A stretch of 64,000 nucleotides of DNA from S139-23 sp047639315 (GCA_047639315.1 JBLINQ010000004.1:1-64000), one strand, 5' to 3'; positions 10,201-18,325 are shown, counted from the first letter of the stretch. Numbers and translations are program-made. The notes: generated from the letters alone by a model not told the origin.

Positions 10201-10315
10201 AGGATTACTCTCTTCGTTGATTTTGAATCTGTTGGTGATCCCGCCCATCTATATGGCCTTCGGGAAAGGTGCAGCGCAGCGGGCAGATGATGAGATGATG
10301 GAGTCCAAAGTATAG
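7223..10315 (+). CDS. RND efflux permease, heavy-metal (CusA/CzcA) type
   Basis: 1030 residues, normal length for an RND permease, with the expected 12 membrane spans in two sets of six around two large periplasmic loops. Spans 2-6 lie about residues 335-500 and spans 8-12 about 855-1015. The family motif in TM4 reads LGEVVDDAIIDVENI. It contains the acidic residues of the proton relay, in the VD.A...EN form typical of the HME branch rather than the drug-exporting HAE branch. The ATG overlaps the adaptor stop (TAATG), so translation is coupled. Substrate is not determined by sequence; monovalent or divalent metal cations are the family expectation. A perfect hairpin overlaps the stop codon. 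Confidence 0.92.
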   Translation: MLRLLVSSSLRFRLLVVALAFAIVAVGYRRSSDLPVDVFPEFAPPLIEIQTEAPGFSVEEIDEFVTVPLESFLVGTPGVANVRSKSVLGLSSVRLILENGADVLGSRQAVQERLGTAVNFLPSAVRTPVMLAPLSALSRVMKVGVSSKKLSMLELSDLIRWTVRPRLMSVPGVVNVAVWGQRDRELQIEVDPERLQANELTLDQLIEAGRSASSVGAGGFIDTPNQRLSIVANLAAKTAKDLARTPIETSTRAARLGDVANVVEGEAPLIGEGVIDGGLGLLLIVEKQPGANTLNVTEGVEKALRALAPALTDVKVDSTIFRPATFIEMSVENLKHSLLIGILLVAMVLAFFLFDWRTALISMTALPISLFVAVLVLDALGHGINTMVLAGLIISLGEVVDDAIIDVENISRRLRLSKGSGRSVFRIVLDASMEVRGAVGYGTMVIILVMVPVFFLEGLAGSFFRPLAWAYVLAILASLLTAITLTPALSMMLLAKRREAEKTPPLIRAAIALYRPILAGVLRIPKIVVTSAVLILLGSGALFTGFGEDFMPRFKEYDFLMHWVEKPGIGIDASRRITERVGVELMEVPGVRNFGAHIGRAEVADEVVGPDFTELWISIDPEADYDATINRVAEVIDGYPGLYRDLLTYLKERIKEVLTGTSASIVVRIHGADLAELRQQAEEVKAKMKGIEGLINLKVEHQVLVPRLQIDLKPDAVETFGVAPSRIRQTLNTFVNGFIVGEIFEGQRMYRVVVRGDPKKVQDPEAIARLPVGLPNGGYVPMGDVAHIAFVPSPNVIKRDGGSRRIDVVGNVKGRDLASVATEVEQAVMTHEFPRGYHPEFLGEYKAQKEARTQLLSLCALSILGVLVLLQTNFRSLRATLIVFLALPFSLAGGVLAVYFSGGILSLGSFIGFVTVLGVGARNSIMMIDHYRHLELEEGVPFGIELVRRGAEERLAPILMTALTTALALIPIVAAAGKPGTEIEHPMAIVILGGLLSSLILNLLVIPPIYMAFGKGAAQRADDEMMESKV

Positions 10316-10340
10316 CCACGGTGCAATGCGCACCGTGGCT
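10314..10340. terminator. perfect inverted repeat between convergent genes (possible bidirectional terminator)
   Basis: An 11-bp perfect stem (AGCCACGGTGC / GCACCGTGGCT) with loop AATGC begins on the last bases of the RND permease stop codon. No U-tract follows on either strand, so intrinsic termination would be inefficient. It could instead be a processing or mRNA-stabilising hairpin. The position between two convergent genes favours a transcript-end role. Confidence 0.4.
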
Positions 10341-10358
10341 TGAAGCTATGCTCTCAGA

Positions 10359-12068
10359 CTATTTGACCTTGTCGAGGATGATGAAGTTTCGCGGTTGGAG
10401 TTTTTCATCCTTGGAGTGGAATGGTGACGCGGTGATGGTGTCACCCAACATGTGGTTCTTGTAGATGTTGACCGGACGAATGACGGCTAACTTGTCGTTG
10501 TATTTGACGATCAATTGCACTTGGATCTTTGACGAATCGATCTTGTAGAAAGAACCGCTCGACCAACGCCAGCGTGTGTCTCTGTTCCAGGCTTCGGATG
10601 GAATGCACGCGGCCAAGTACTTGGCACCTTTTTCTTCGGCATTCCACGTTTCTTGAGCGAGTTTGATGAGCGCGTCCCGTTTTGGACCCGTGAATCGATT
10701 GGCAGGCATTGCGTTGTTGGCAATGATCTCGGCCTCTAAGGATTTCGCTTGCTTGGCGATCCGCTCACGTGCCGCTTCCAGTTGCTCGACGTAAGGCTTG
10801 GCTTGTTTCTCACCGAAAGCTCGGATCACGATCAGTTTCTTTTCTGCCCATCCGAATCTCTGTTGGATTCCGCTGTTCTCACCGAAGAACATCGGTTTCT
10901 TTTCATTCACTCCTTGAGTGGCAAGCTTCTCTGCTTCAGCGATGTCGGCAGCAAACGAGCTTGGGAGTTTCTTCTTGTACTCCGTCAAGCGGTTGGCGAA
11001 TTCTTTGCGTTTGCCCAGCGCATAGATCACTCGCTTTTCCATCTTGATGCCGGCATCTGTTTTTTGCTCAGCAAGCGGCTGATAGATTTTTGCGATGCGC
11101 CTAAATTCTTTCAGTGACTGGCCGTCCTCGGTAATGATTTGAGCGAAGCTTTCAGGCTGCTCAGCAGACATCGAAAAATTGCCATAGCGGCGAGCCAGGC
11201 CATTCACGAGTTCGTAGTCCTTTTGATAGTTCGGGTAGTTCTCGAGCCCCGTTATCTTCTGAAGCTTGGCGCTTTCAACTTTGAGGCGTGACTGAAGTGC
11301 GCCCAAGAGATCCCCAGCCGCTTGGATCTTTGTACGTAGCGATGCGACGTCCGGATGGGCCGCAGGCAGCTTGCCAATGTAACCGACAGCTAAGTTGAAC
11401 TTGGGAATACCCGTATTGATCGAGTTAAGCGCGGCCGTGACATCCTTGTGAAGTGGCTTGGGGCCAGCCGCGTCCATGCGCTTGACCACGTCGCTCGCAG
11501 GCTTGGTGTATTTCTCTGTTTCTAACAGGTACCAGCGGGCATCTTTGAGTAGCTTTTCTTGCTTGTAGTCGAGTTTCTTGACGACTGGTTTGTTTGTTGT
11601 CGTGGGTTGTTTCGGATTGCCTGTAGTTGCTGGCGGTGTACTGCCGGAAGCCGGTGTGCTTGATCCCGAATTGCCCCCGTTGATGATGGCCTCGATTTGG
11701 GCGATGGCTTTCTTCGAGGCCGCAAGTTGCTTGCGCCCGTCTCCGAGGTCCGATGAGTCGGCCGGGATATTGGCCATGATTTTCTCGGCGTCGGCTAATT
11801 TCTTCTTGGCAGAATCGAGGCGACTTTGCGTGAGTTTCTTGCGTCCACCTTTTGCTGGGCGGGCTGCCGTTCCTGCAGAACCCTTCGCTGCCTTGATGTC
11901 ATAATCAGCGCTCTTGATCTTCGTGATCGCGGCTTTGATCTCTGCCTGTTGGAAATTCGCAGGAAAAGCCTTGGGAGATCCAAGAAGAGTGGCGGCGATG
12001 ATGGTGAAATATCCGAGACAGGCCAACGGCCATTTCATGCTTCGGCTCAGTTGTTGAGTGTTCTTCAT
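10359..12068 (-). CDS. secreted helical protein of unknown function
   Basis: 569 residues from the internal ATG preferred here. A longer form starts 24 codons upstream, but its N-terminus is polar and unlike a leader. From the chosen start there is a standard signal peptide (basic start, hydrophobic core near residues 13-29, cleavage near KAFPA). The mature protein is Lys/Ala-rich and largely helical. A Ser/Thr/Pro/Gly-rich low-complexity linker lies around residues 130-165 (GGNSGSSTPASGSTPP). The last 100 residues look like a compact domain (SEAWNRDTRWRWSSGSFYK ... VIRPVNIYKNHML). I recognise no family. It is the last gene of the minus-strand block and converges on the efflux operon. Confidence 0.72.
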   Translation of the reverse strand: MKNTQQLSRSMKWPLACLGYFTIIAATLLGSPKAFPANFQQAEIKAAITKIKSADYDIKAAKGSAGTAARPAKGGRKKLTQSRLDSAKKKLADAEKIMANIPADSSDLGDGRKQLAASKKAIAQIEAIINGGNSGSSTPASGSTPPATTGNPKQPTTTNKPVVKKLDYKQEKLLKDARWYLLETEKYTKPASDVVKRMDAAGPKPLHKDVTAALNSINTGIPKFNLAVGYIGKLPAAHPDVASLRTKIQAAGDLLGALQSRLKVESAKLQKITGLENYPNYQKDYELVNGLARRYGNFSMSAEQPESFAQIITEDGQSLKEFRRIAKIYQPLAEQKTDAGIKMEKRVIYALGKRKEFANRLTEYKKKLPSSFAADIAEAEKLATQGVNEKKPMFFGENSGIQQRFGWAEKKLIVIRAFGEKQAKPYVEQLEAARERIAKQAKSLEAEIIANNAMPANRFTGPKRDALIKLAQETWNAEEKGAKYLAACIPSEAWNRDTRWRWSSGSFYKIDSSKIQVQLIVKYNDKLAVIRPVNIYKNHMLGDTITASPFHSKDEKLQPRNFIILDKVK

Positions 12069-12309
12069 CGGGGAACTTCTTTCGCTTGGGTTGGAGGCGC
12101 TAAGGACATGGTGCATCGTGTTTTCGCCTCGGTCAATCATCGACAGCCTTTATCGGCTGGATTCAGGTCACCAAGTTAGGGAAGTGAGAGGAAGCGGCTT
12201 GAAGGCGCAAATTTCTACAAGCGTCCCAGCGAGAATGATGGCTAATCTTAGGCAAGAGGGGGAGGAGTGCCGCGCCTCAGGAAGAGTTCAAATGTGCAGA
12301 AATAACAAC

Positions 12310-12337
12310 AGCCCCAAAACACTCTGTTTTTGGGGCT
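12310..12337 (-). terminator. intrinsic terminator of the TPR-rpsT unit
   Basis: Read on the minus strand, the stem AGCCCCAAAA / TTTTGGGGCT (10 bp, 8-base loop) begins about 28 bases after the rpsT stop. It is followed by a T-rich GTTGTTATTT. Confidence 0.65.
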
Positions 12338-12365
12338 ATCGATTGATCGGTTGTCCGTGAGCTAT

Positions 12366-12629
12366 TTAGCTCAGCTTTCCAACTAACCGCGACAAGTTCG
12401 ACTTGCGGCGGGAGGCATTGTTCTTGTGGAGGATGTTGATCTTCGCACACTTGTCGATACGTTTCATCGCAATGACCAAGGCGGATTGAGCTCCGTCTTT
12501 GTTGGCAGCTTCAACGGCTTCGTTGACGCGGCGGATCGCTGTTCTCATGGATGAACGCAGACCCTTGTTACGCATGCGGCGAACTTCGTCCTGGCGAACG
12601 GACTTTTCTTTGTGTTTTGAATTAGGCAT
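12366..12629 (-). CDS. rpsT: 30S ribosomal protein S20
   Basis: 87 residues, the usual S20 length. It starts MPNSKHKEKSVRQDEVRR and carries the family pattern RNKGLRSSMRTAIRRVNEAV and the C-terminal IHKNNASRRKSNLSRLV-type motif (here ILHKNNASRRKSNLSRLVG). It binds 16S rRNA early in 30S assembly. The upstream purine run AGAAGAAAAAAAA precedes the ATG. It lies 43 bp downstream of a TPR gene on the same strand and is followed by a terminator, suggesting read-through from the TPR gene. Pairing of rpsT with a TPR gene is unusual compared with the common stand-alone arrangement. Confidence 0.97.
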   Translation of the reverse strand: MPNSKHKEKSVRQDEVRRMRNKGLRSSMRTAIRRVNEAVEAANKDGAQSALVIAMKRIDKCAKINILHKNNASRRKSNLSRLVGKLS

Positions 12630-12672
12630 TTTTTTTTCTTCTGTTTATCGCTTTGAGCTGGAGTTTGTGTCC

Positions 12673-14043
12673 TTAGGACTCATTCTTCAAGCTATCGCGG
12701 AGGTCTTTGATTTTGTCGGAGACATCTTTGAAGCTGATATCGATTTCAAAGATCTGAGTATAACGGTTGAGAGCCTCTTCCATGTTGCCTTCACCTTCGT
12801 GGGCTTTGGCCAGAGTATAGACGAGCTCGAGGTTCTTCTCGTTGACGCCACCTTGGCCCTCCAAGGCGCCATCTAATTGCTTTATCGCCAGATCTCCCAA
12901 GCCTTTACGTAAGAACGCATGTCCCATTAAGGTCATCGCTTGGTACTTCTTGCGGGGATCTTTCACGACCAATTGAAGCTCGGTAATCGCCTCGTCAACT
13001 TGGTGTGCATCCAGTAAATATTGCCCCAATTTGAAGCGCAGGCTGGTGTCAGTGGGGTGGCTGTTTACCCGCCGACGAAATTCTACGACGCGAAAAGTTC
13101 TTCGATCTTTTAGGCAGAGACGGAGGTCGTCATCGACAGTTTCGTCCCCAGCTTTCATTGCGTCTCGTAATTCGCGGACTTTGCTATCCAGAGCCTGCAT
13201 CTTGACATCACCATGACGATTGGCGGTGTCGTAGTCTGAGGGATTTAGCTCTAAAGCCTTGGCATATGCTTTTTCAGCTTCATCGAGCCGGCGTGCTTGG
13301 TGGCAAAGTGCGCCCAGGCGGAGCCAGCCATCAGCGTCGCCATCGTTGGCGGCAAGTTCCTGCTCGAGCTCGGTAATTGCTTCGCCCAAGTCTTCTGTAT
13401 TACGGATCAGTTTTTGTCGCTTTTCGAGCTGATCCATCTGATCCTTGCTCTTCGCCAGGTCTCGAGCGCTGGCAGCATTCTCGAATCCGCCACTCTTGAT
13501 GGCCCCTTCGGCCGCCAAGTTCTTGCGCATCTTGATGGCTTCTTGGTCGCGAGGGGAGACTTTGAGCACCCGCTCATAGCATTCGAGCGATTGATCGTAT
13601 TTCTTGCCGTCGTAGTAGAGCTTGCCCAGGATCTTCAAGGAATCGATGTCATTCTTGTCGAATTCAGTCACAACTGCGAAGGCAGCCTCAGCTCCAGCTT
13701 CATGCCCAGCTTTCAGCAGGGAATGCCCTAATGACAGGTTGAGCCGGACGTTTCGCGGATCATTGGAGAGTGCTTTTTCTGCCTGTGAGGCCGCAGCTCC
13801 ATGCATTCGAAGCAGTTTGGCAATCCCGATCATGACGCTGTGGCCCAGGTTCTTGAATTGGGCGGTCATCGGCGAGGGATAACTTTTGGCGAATTTGGCT
13901 AATTCTGCACGTCTCTTGCCTGTTCTTGCGGCACCACTATTGGGCTCCAATGACAGCACCTGATCGAAAATCGAGATCGCCAGATCGTAGTTCTTGCGTC
14001 CAGCTTCTTTTTCGGCTCGGTCTATGTACTTGGATGTATCCAT
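12673..14043 (-). CDS. TPR-repeat protein, cytoplasmic
   Basis: 456 residues from the ATG preceded by AGGGG; a TTG start eight codons earlier is possible. No signal peptide. It consists of TPR-type helical pairs with typical spacing: SKYIDRAEKEAGRKNYDLAI near the N-terminus, SLKILGKLYYDGKKYDQSLE near residue 155, WLRLGALCHQARRLDEAEKA near 240, RFKLGQYLLDAHQVDEAITE near 335, and a last repeat near 400. Charged linkers separate groups of repeats. TPR arrays mediate protein-protein contacts; the partner is unknown. It is transcribed together with rpsT and away from def-ribF. A perfect 19-bp palindrome lies 24 bp before its start codon. Confidence 0.85.
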   Translation of the reverse strand: MDTSKYIDRAEKEAGRKNYDLAISIFDQVLSLEPNSGAARTGKRRAELAKFAKSYPSPMTAQFKNLGHSVMIGIAKLLRMHGAAASQAEKALSNDPRNVRLNLSLGHSLLKAGHEAGAEAAFAVVTEFDKNDIDSLKILGKLYYDGKKYDQSLECYERVLKVSPRDQEAIKMRKNLAAEGAIKSGGFENAASARDLAKSKDQMDQLEKRQKLIRNTEDLGEAITELEQELAANDGDADGWLRLGALCHQARRLDEAEKAYAKALELNPSDYDTANRHGDVKMQALDSKVRELRDAMKAGDETVDDDLRLCLKDRRTFRVVEFRRRVNSHPTDTSLRFKLGQYLLDAHQVDEAITELQLVVKDPRKKYQAMTLMGHAFLRKGLGDLAIKQLDGALEGQGGVNEKNLELVYTLAKAHEGEGNMEEALNRYTQIFEIDISFKDVSDKIKDLRDSLKNES

Positions 14044-14066
14044 GGGCCCCTGCTGTAAGTTGTTCA

Positions 14067-14085
14067 AGCCATAAGTCTTATGGCT
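14067..14085. promoter_or_regulatory. 19-bp perfect palindrome upstream of the TPR gene (operator or leader hairpin)
   Basis: AGCCATAAG-T-CTTATGGCT: nine-base arms around a single T, in the divergent intergenic region (14044-14273) between the minus-strand TPR gene and def. Its position 24 bp ahead of the TPR start fits a repressor site for a dimeric protein or a hairpin at the mRNA 5' end. The rest of this intergenic region shows no other strong element that I can identify. Confidence 0.4.
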
Positions 14086-14273
14086 ATCCTGGTGGAGATG
14101 TCATACTGTCGGCCATTGCCGCACAGAGCGCGTGTTATAGAAATTCCCCTTCCAGGGGTCAACAAATACAATTTCCAGGAATTCTTGGCTGCGAGTCTAT
14201 TGGTTGCCGAGGTGGAAATGGCGCTAACATGTGGTCGAGTTGAATTGGCCCGATTGCAAACGAGAAGTTCATC

Positions 14274-14786
14274 ATGCGTATCGTCTACTATCCAGATCCT
14301 GTCCTGTTGAAAACTGCTGCCAGGCTGGAAGAGGTTCCAGAGAATCTAGATGAAATTTTGGAAGGGATGAGGCACGTGATGAAGCTCGAGCGGGGTATTG
14401 GACTCGCCGCACCGCAAGTGGGTTTGTCCTTGTCTATTCTCTTGGCCAGCCCGACGGGCGAAGAGGGCGACGAGATTGTTCTCATCAATCCTGAGATTGT
14501 CTCGTTTCAGGGTGGCAAAGAATGGGCCGAAGAGGGGTGCTTGAGTTTCCCTGGCATCTGGGGTGAGGTCTACCGCCCGATCGGAGTCCTGGTGAAATAT
14601 CGCGACGAAAATTTTGTCGAACAGACCATCGAGGCAGGCGAACTCCTTGCTCGGGTTTTGCAACACGAGATCGATCATCTTGAAGGCAAAGTCTTCATTA
14701 ACAAAATGCGTGAGTCTGACCGGACTCGTAATCGCCTCAAACTTCAAGAAATGCGTGACCAATTTGACGCAACGAATCCCGAATGA
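14274..14786 (+). CDS. def: peptide deformylase
   Basis: 170 residues, normal length. The three family motifs are intact: GIGLAAPQ (residues 41-48), EGCLS (87-91, with the metal-binding Cys 89) and QHEIDH (130-135, with His 131, Glu 132, His 135). It removes the formyl group from the initiator methionine of nascent proteins using a divalent metal, in the cytoplasm. The stop overlaps the start of ribF (ATGA), so the two are translationally coupled. The gene is read divergently from the TPR-rpsT unit. Confidence 0.97.
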   Translation: MRIVYYPDPVLLKTAARLEEVPENLDEILEGMRHVMKLERGIGLAAPQVGLSLSILLASPTGEEGDEIVLINPEIVSFQGGKEWAEEGCLSFPGIWGEVYRPIGVLVKYRDENFVEQTIEAGELLARVLQHEIDHLEGKVFINKMRESDRTRNRLKLQEMRDQFDATNPE

Positions 14787-15727
14787 GGATCTATCGTTCG
14801 CTCGACGAGGCCGCTGAGGCCAAATTTCGGCACCCTGTCTGTACTCTCGGCGTTTTCGACGGGGTTCATGTTGGGCACAGGTTCGTCATGAGGGAGTGCA
14901 TGTCCTTGGCGGCTGAGCGAGGCGGCGAGAGCGTTGTCGTCACCTTCAACCAGCATCCTCGCGGGATTATCGCTGACCTGCCACCGAAGCTTATCACGCC
15001 GATCGAGCATCGCCTCAATCTATTCGATGACCTGGGAATCGATCATTGTTTGGCCTTGTCCTTTGACGATGATCTCCGTCAAGTCGAGGCCGTCGATTTC
15101 GCTCATCAAGTTTTTGAAGACATCATCGGCGCTGAAGTTGTGGTCCTGGGACACAATTGTCGTTTCGGAAAAGACCGGGTTGGGAGCGCAGAGTTCCTGA
15201 TGGCCTCGAGTCTGGACTACTCTTTTGCCACTCAGAAAGCTCCAGAGATTCGCGTTGGTCAGACGATCCTTTCTAGCACCAACATCCGCGCTTCGATTGA
15301 AGATGGGGACTTGAAATTGGCTTCTACGATGTTGGGACGTCCCTTTTCATTGTTCGGGACAGTCGTCGGCGGTGATCAACGTGGGCGCACGATTGGCTTC
15401 CCAACCGCGAATTTGGATCTTCACCATGGGCTCCTCCCACCTTTGGGCGTTTACGGCTGTCGTGTTGTGGTTGACGGCGTCACCCACAACGCTTTGACAA
15501 ACATCGGTGTGCGTCCGACTTTTGAGGACGCAGAGTCCGGGATGCCGTTGGTCGAAGCCCATTTGCTGAATTTCTCGGGTGATTTGTATGGCCAAGACTT
15601 GGAACTCGTTTTCCTCACTTGGCTCCGCGCAGAGAAGAAATTTGACGGTATTGAGGCGCTAAAAGCGCAAATTGCCCAAGATCGCACATCATTCCTCAAC
15701 TACTTGGATGGTGGAACAGCTGGCTGA
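14783..15727 (+). CDS. ribF: bifunctional riboflavin kinase / FAD synthetase
   Basis: 314 residues, typical for RibF. The N-terminal FAD synthetase (nucleotidyltransferase) half has LGVFDGVHVGHRF near residue 24 and STNIRAS near residue 168. The C-terminal riboflavin kinase half begins GRPFSLFGTVVGGDQRG and has TIGFPTANL and the NIGVRPTF motif. It converts riboflavin to FMN and then FAD. It is coupled to def by an ATGA overlap. No FMN riboswitch is visible upstream, and it is far from other riboflavin genes in this window. Confidence 0.96.
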   Translation: MRIYRSLDEAAEAKFRHPVCTLGVFDGVHVGHRFVMRECMSLAAERGGESVVVTFNQHPRGIIADLPPKLITPIEHRLNLFDDLGIDHCLALSFDDDLRQVEAVDFAHQVFEDIIGAEVVVLGHNCRFGKDRVGSAEFLMASSLDYSFATQKAPEIRVGQTILSSTNIRASIEDGDLKLASTMLGRPFSLFGTVVGGDQRGRTIGFPTANLDLHHGLLPPLGVYGCRVVVDGVTHNALTNIGVRPTFEDAESGMPLVEAHLLNFSGDLYGQDLELVFLTWLRAEKKFDGIEALKAQIAQDRTSFLNYLDGGTAG

Positions 15728-15771
15728 ATTGGCTGATAGAACCCTTTGAGAGGGAACCAGAAAATCTGCCA

Positions 15772-15800
15772 TTGATTCCCTTGATTTGATTCCTTACCAT
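15772..15800 (+). promoter_or_regulatory. candidate sigma-70-type promoter for tRNA-Phe
   Basis: TTGATT (15772-15777), 17-base spacer, TACCAT (15795-15800). Each hexamer matches four of six consensus bases. The tRNA begins 44 bases downstream of the -10. Confidence 0.35.
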
Positions 15801-15843
15801 CCGGCCGAAAATTGCCTGATCGTCAAGATTGAGGCTCTTCAGT

Positions 15844-15916
15844 GGCCGGATAGCTCAGTTGGTAGAGCACCGCATTGAAAATGCGGGTGTCGGCAGTTCA
15901 AGTCTGCCTCCGGCCA
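15844..15916 (+). tRNA. tRNA-Phe (GAA)
   Basis: Full cloverleaf, 73 bases. The acceptor stem GGCCGGA pairs with TCCGGCC, with discriminator A. The D stem is GCTC/GAGC. The anticodon arm is CCGCA-TTGAAAA-TGCGG with anticodon GAA, and the T arm is GGCAG-TTCAAGT-CTGCC. The CCA end is not encoded. It stands alone between ribF and the SpoIIE-type phosphatase. Just after it, 15968-15980 holds a 6+1+6 palindrome (CGCGGG-T-CCCGCG) without a U-tract. Confidence 0.97.
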
Positions 15917-16074
15917 CTCTTTTTTCTTTTTCCCAATTCCCACCGACATGCCACTCGGGAACTGGGACGCGGGTCCCGCGAAAAATTTCCATATTATTTT
16001 TGCTTCGACACAATAGAGCAGCTTCATTCAGCGTTAGAATTGAGTGGATACTCTCAGTTTGAGAAAGCAAAAAG

Positions 16075-17040
16075 ATGATCAGTACGGAACCAACCAAGAA
16101 CCAGCCTAAGAGCGAGATCTTGACCATGCAGTGCATGGAGGTTTGGGGCGGTAATAGCCACGCTGACACGCACGTCGAAATGGGTGGTCTCGATGCTTGG
16201 GTTGTGAGTCGGCCGCTCAAAGGTGCGACTTCAGGCGGTGACGTCCATTACCTTTCTTCCTGTGCTACTGGGCGAGTGGCGCGCATGCTCCTGGCTGATG
16301 TGAGTGGCCATGGTCAAGAAGTCGCTCGTATTTCGGACCAGCTTTGCCGGCTGATGCGCCGTTTCGTCAACTACATCGACCAATCACGCTTTGTCGAAGA
16401 CCTGAATACGTCATTCCACGAACTGGAAGTGGAGAGCAACTTTGCCACCGCCTTGGTCTTGTCATGGTTTGGGCCCAATCGTGAACTGACTGTTTCGAAC
16501 GCCGGGCATCCCAGCCCCTTAATCTACAATCACAAGAAGAAGTCCTGGAGTTACCTTGCCGAACCCGAGTCCAAGGCAGGCTCGTCACTACGTAATGTCC
16601 CGTTCGGCGTCGTCCATGATGTCAGGTATGACGAAGTTCGTTGCCATTTGGAGCCAGGCGACCAGATGTTGTGTTTTAGCGATGGGCTGATCGAAACTCT
16701 TGGTGATGGCAGCGGCCGAGTCGGACAAGCCAAGCTCCTTCAATTGATGAATGAGCAGAAGGTCAACGATCCTTCCGCCATCGTCCACGACCTCACCAAT
16801 TTGGTCGAGTCAAGATGTGACGATGACCTCACTTTGATGCTGCTCCGGCCCAACGAAGATTGCCCTTGGAGCTGTGCCATTAACAAGCTGAAGGCTCCCT
16901 GGCATATCGTTCGAGGCGTAATCAAAGCCTTTAAAGATAGGGCTCGCCCCGTACCATGGCCGGAAATCTCCATCGCCAATCTGGGCGGAGCCATGATTGA
17001 CGGCCTCAATCGCTTTCGGAAGTCCCCAAAAGACCTCTAA
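16075..17040 (+). CDS. SpoIIE/RsbU-type PP2C serine/threonine phosphatase
   Basis: 321 residues. The PP2C-like SpoIIE domain has the metal-binding motif MLLADVSGHG near residue 73, the central VSNAGHPSPLIY near 142, LCFSDGLIE near 200 and CDDDLTLMLL near 245. Members dephosphorylate anti-sigma-factor antagonists or similar Ser/Thr-phosphorylated proteins in partner-switching pathways. No sensor domain precedes the catalytic part apart from about 50 residues, and about 70 residues of basic tail follow. No anti-sigma-antagonist or Ser kinase gene is adjacent, so its partner is elsewhere. Start chosen at the first ATG, with AGAAAG upstream. Confidence 0.9.
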   Translation: MISTEPTKNQPKSEILTMQCMEVWGGNSHADTHVEMGGLDAWVVSRPLKGATSGGDVHYLSSCATGRVARMLLADVSGHGQEVARISDQLCRLMRRFVNYIDQSRFVEDLNTSFHELEVESNFATALVLSWFGPNRELTVSNAGHPSPLIYNHKKKSWSYLAEPESKAGSSLRNVPFGVVHDVRYDEVRCHLEPGDQMLCFSDGLIETLGDGSGRVGQAKLLQLMNEQKVNDPSAIVHDLTNLVESRCDDDLTLMLLRPNEDCPWSCAINKLKAPWHIVRGVIKAFKDRARPVPWPEISIANLGGAMIDGLNRFRKSPKDL

Positions 17041-17190
17041 GCACTCTCTGATGTCGATCTCGCCACATTCCAGCATTTTGCCGAGAAAGTGCGGGACATA
17101 TGCGTGTGAAGGGTGTTTCATGGTCTGGCTCGCCCCTACTAAGGTGCGCTCGCTTCACGATTCAATTGATCCGAACAAAGGAGGCATCGA

Positions 17191-18240
17191 ATGCCGAAGA
17201 CGTATCCTGCAATCCTCATGGCCATTTTTATGGCCTCTTGCGTTCTCACAGTCCAGGCCCAGGAAGCAGAAAAACCTGCGCCAAAGACCATCACCTTCAC
17301 CAAGAAAGCACCCGTCACCGGCGATTTCTTTGGATCCCTGCAAAAATCGTCTAACGACACCTCGATGGAAATTACCAGAGACGGCGAATCTCAGGATCCA
17401 CGCAAAACTGTGACGAAGTCAGATGTCACCCGCGAGGTCACCATCTTGGCTGCCAACAAAGAAGGTGCAGTCACGAAAGCTAAGGTCTTCTACAAGAAGA
17501 TTACTCAAGTTCGCCCAACTCGTGGCGGCAGGGGCGGCGGCCGTCGTCCCGGTGGTGGTGGTCGCGAAGACGCAACTCCGCGGGCTCAAATGAGTGACCT
17601 GGATGGACAGGCTTTCATCCTCGATTTCTCTGGCGAAACAACGAAGGTGATGAATGCAGAAGGGGAAGCAGCTGCTGAAAACCTAAGTAAGTTGGTTCTT
17701 CGCCAAGAGTCGAAAGACAACAAGTTCACTGGCTGGGGCACGAACATGATCGACGTGCTTGGCAAAAACAAGGTGGCAGTTGGCGAGTCGATTACTTTGG
17801 ACAAGAAACGTCTTGGCCTTTTGGTCCGTTCCCAAAACCGCAATGGTGGACGTATGGGCGGTCGCCGAGGTGGACGTGGCGGACGTGGCGGACGCGGTGG
17901 CGACGGCGCTCCAGCTGCTGAAGCTCCAGAAACAATGAAGGCCACTTTGACGTTGAAGGCCACTAAAAAAGTCTTCGGTGTTGAGTGCGCTGAATTCGAA
18001 CTGTCCATGACTGATTCGGCTTCAACCGACAATGAGATGATGTCCCGCGATTCGAACCAGAAGCTTGCCGGCACCGTTCTGATCGGTATCGATAATGGAT
18101 GGCTCTACAACCTGAGCGTTGATGGAACCCAATCGTCTTCCATGTCGATGTCTCGAGGTGACTCCGAAATGGAGATGGAATCGAGCGGAACCACAAAATC
18201 AACAAAACAAGTGGTCTACTCGAAGAAGAAGCTTCAGTAG
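17191..18240 (+). CDS. secreted Arg-Gly-rich protein of unknown function
   Basis: 349 residues with a clear signal peptide (cleavage near VQAQ, residues 22-25) and a strong AAAGGAGG ribosome-binding site. The mature protein has beta-rich segments alternating with two low-complexity Arg/Gly blocks: one near residues 111-127, the other near 221-240 made of GGR repeats (GGRGGRGGRGG). The final third ends in a Ser/Met-rich stretch (SSMSMSRGDSEMEMESS). No known domain is recognised. RGG boxes in a secreted protein are unexpected, because they are best known in RNA-binding proteins. Similar blocks occur in the thioredoxin/HEAT protein and the VIT/vWA protein of this window. An intrinsic terminator follows. 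Confidence 0.75.
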   Translation: MPKTYPAILMAIFMASCVLTVQAQEAEKPAPKTITFTKKAPVTGDFFGSLQKSSNDTSMEITRDGESQDPRKTVTKSDVTREVTILAANKEGAVTKAKVFYKKITQVRPTRGGRGGGRRPGGGGREDATPRAQMSDLDGQAFILDFSGETTKVMNAEGEAAAENLSKLVLRQESKDNKFTGWGTNMIDVLGKNKVAVGESITLDKKRLGLLVRSQNRNGGRMGGRRGGRGGRGGRGGDGAPAAEAPETMKATLTLKATKKVFGVECAEFELSMTDSASTDNEMMSRDSNQKLAGTVLIGIDNGWLYNLSVDGTQSSSMSMSRGDSEMEMESSGTTKSTKQVVYSKKKLQ

Positions 18241-18298
18241 GAACATTCAAGAACATGTCCTCGGCCTTCATGGGCTCCGGGTTCAAGTGATAGGAGAA

Positions 18299-18325
18299 GC
18301 CGTCCCCATTGGGGGCGGCTTTTTT
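18299..18325 (+). terminator. intrinsic terminator
   Basis: 9-bp stem GCCGTCCCC / GGGGGCGGC with loop ATT, followed by six T residues, 58 bases after the RGG-rich gene. Confidence 0.88.

Noticed and set aside
17586..18074. Minus-strand 162-codon Pro/Arg-rich frame opposite the RGG-rich protein
   Set aside because: Antisense of GGR repeats; the plus strand has signal peptide, strong ribosome-binding site and terminator.
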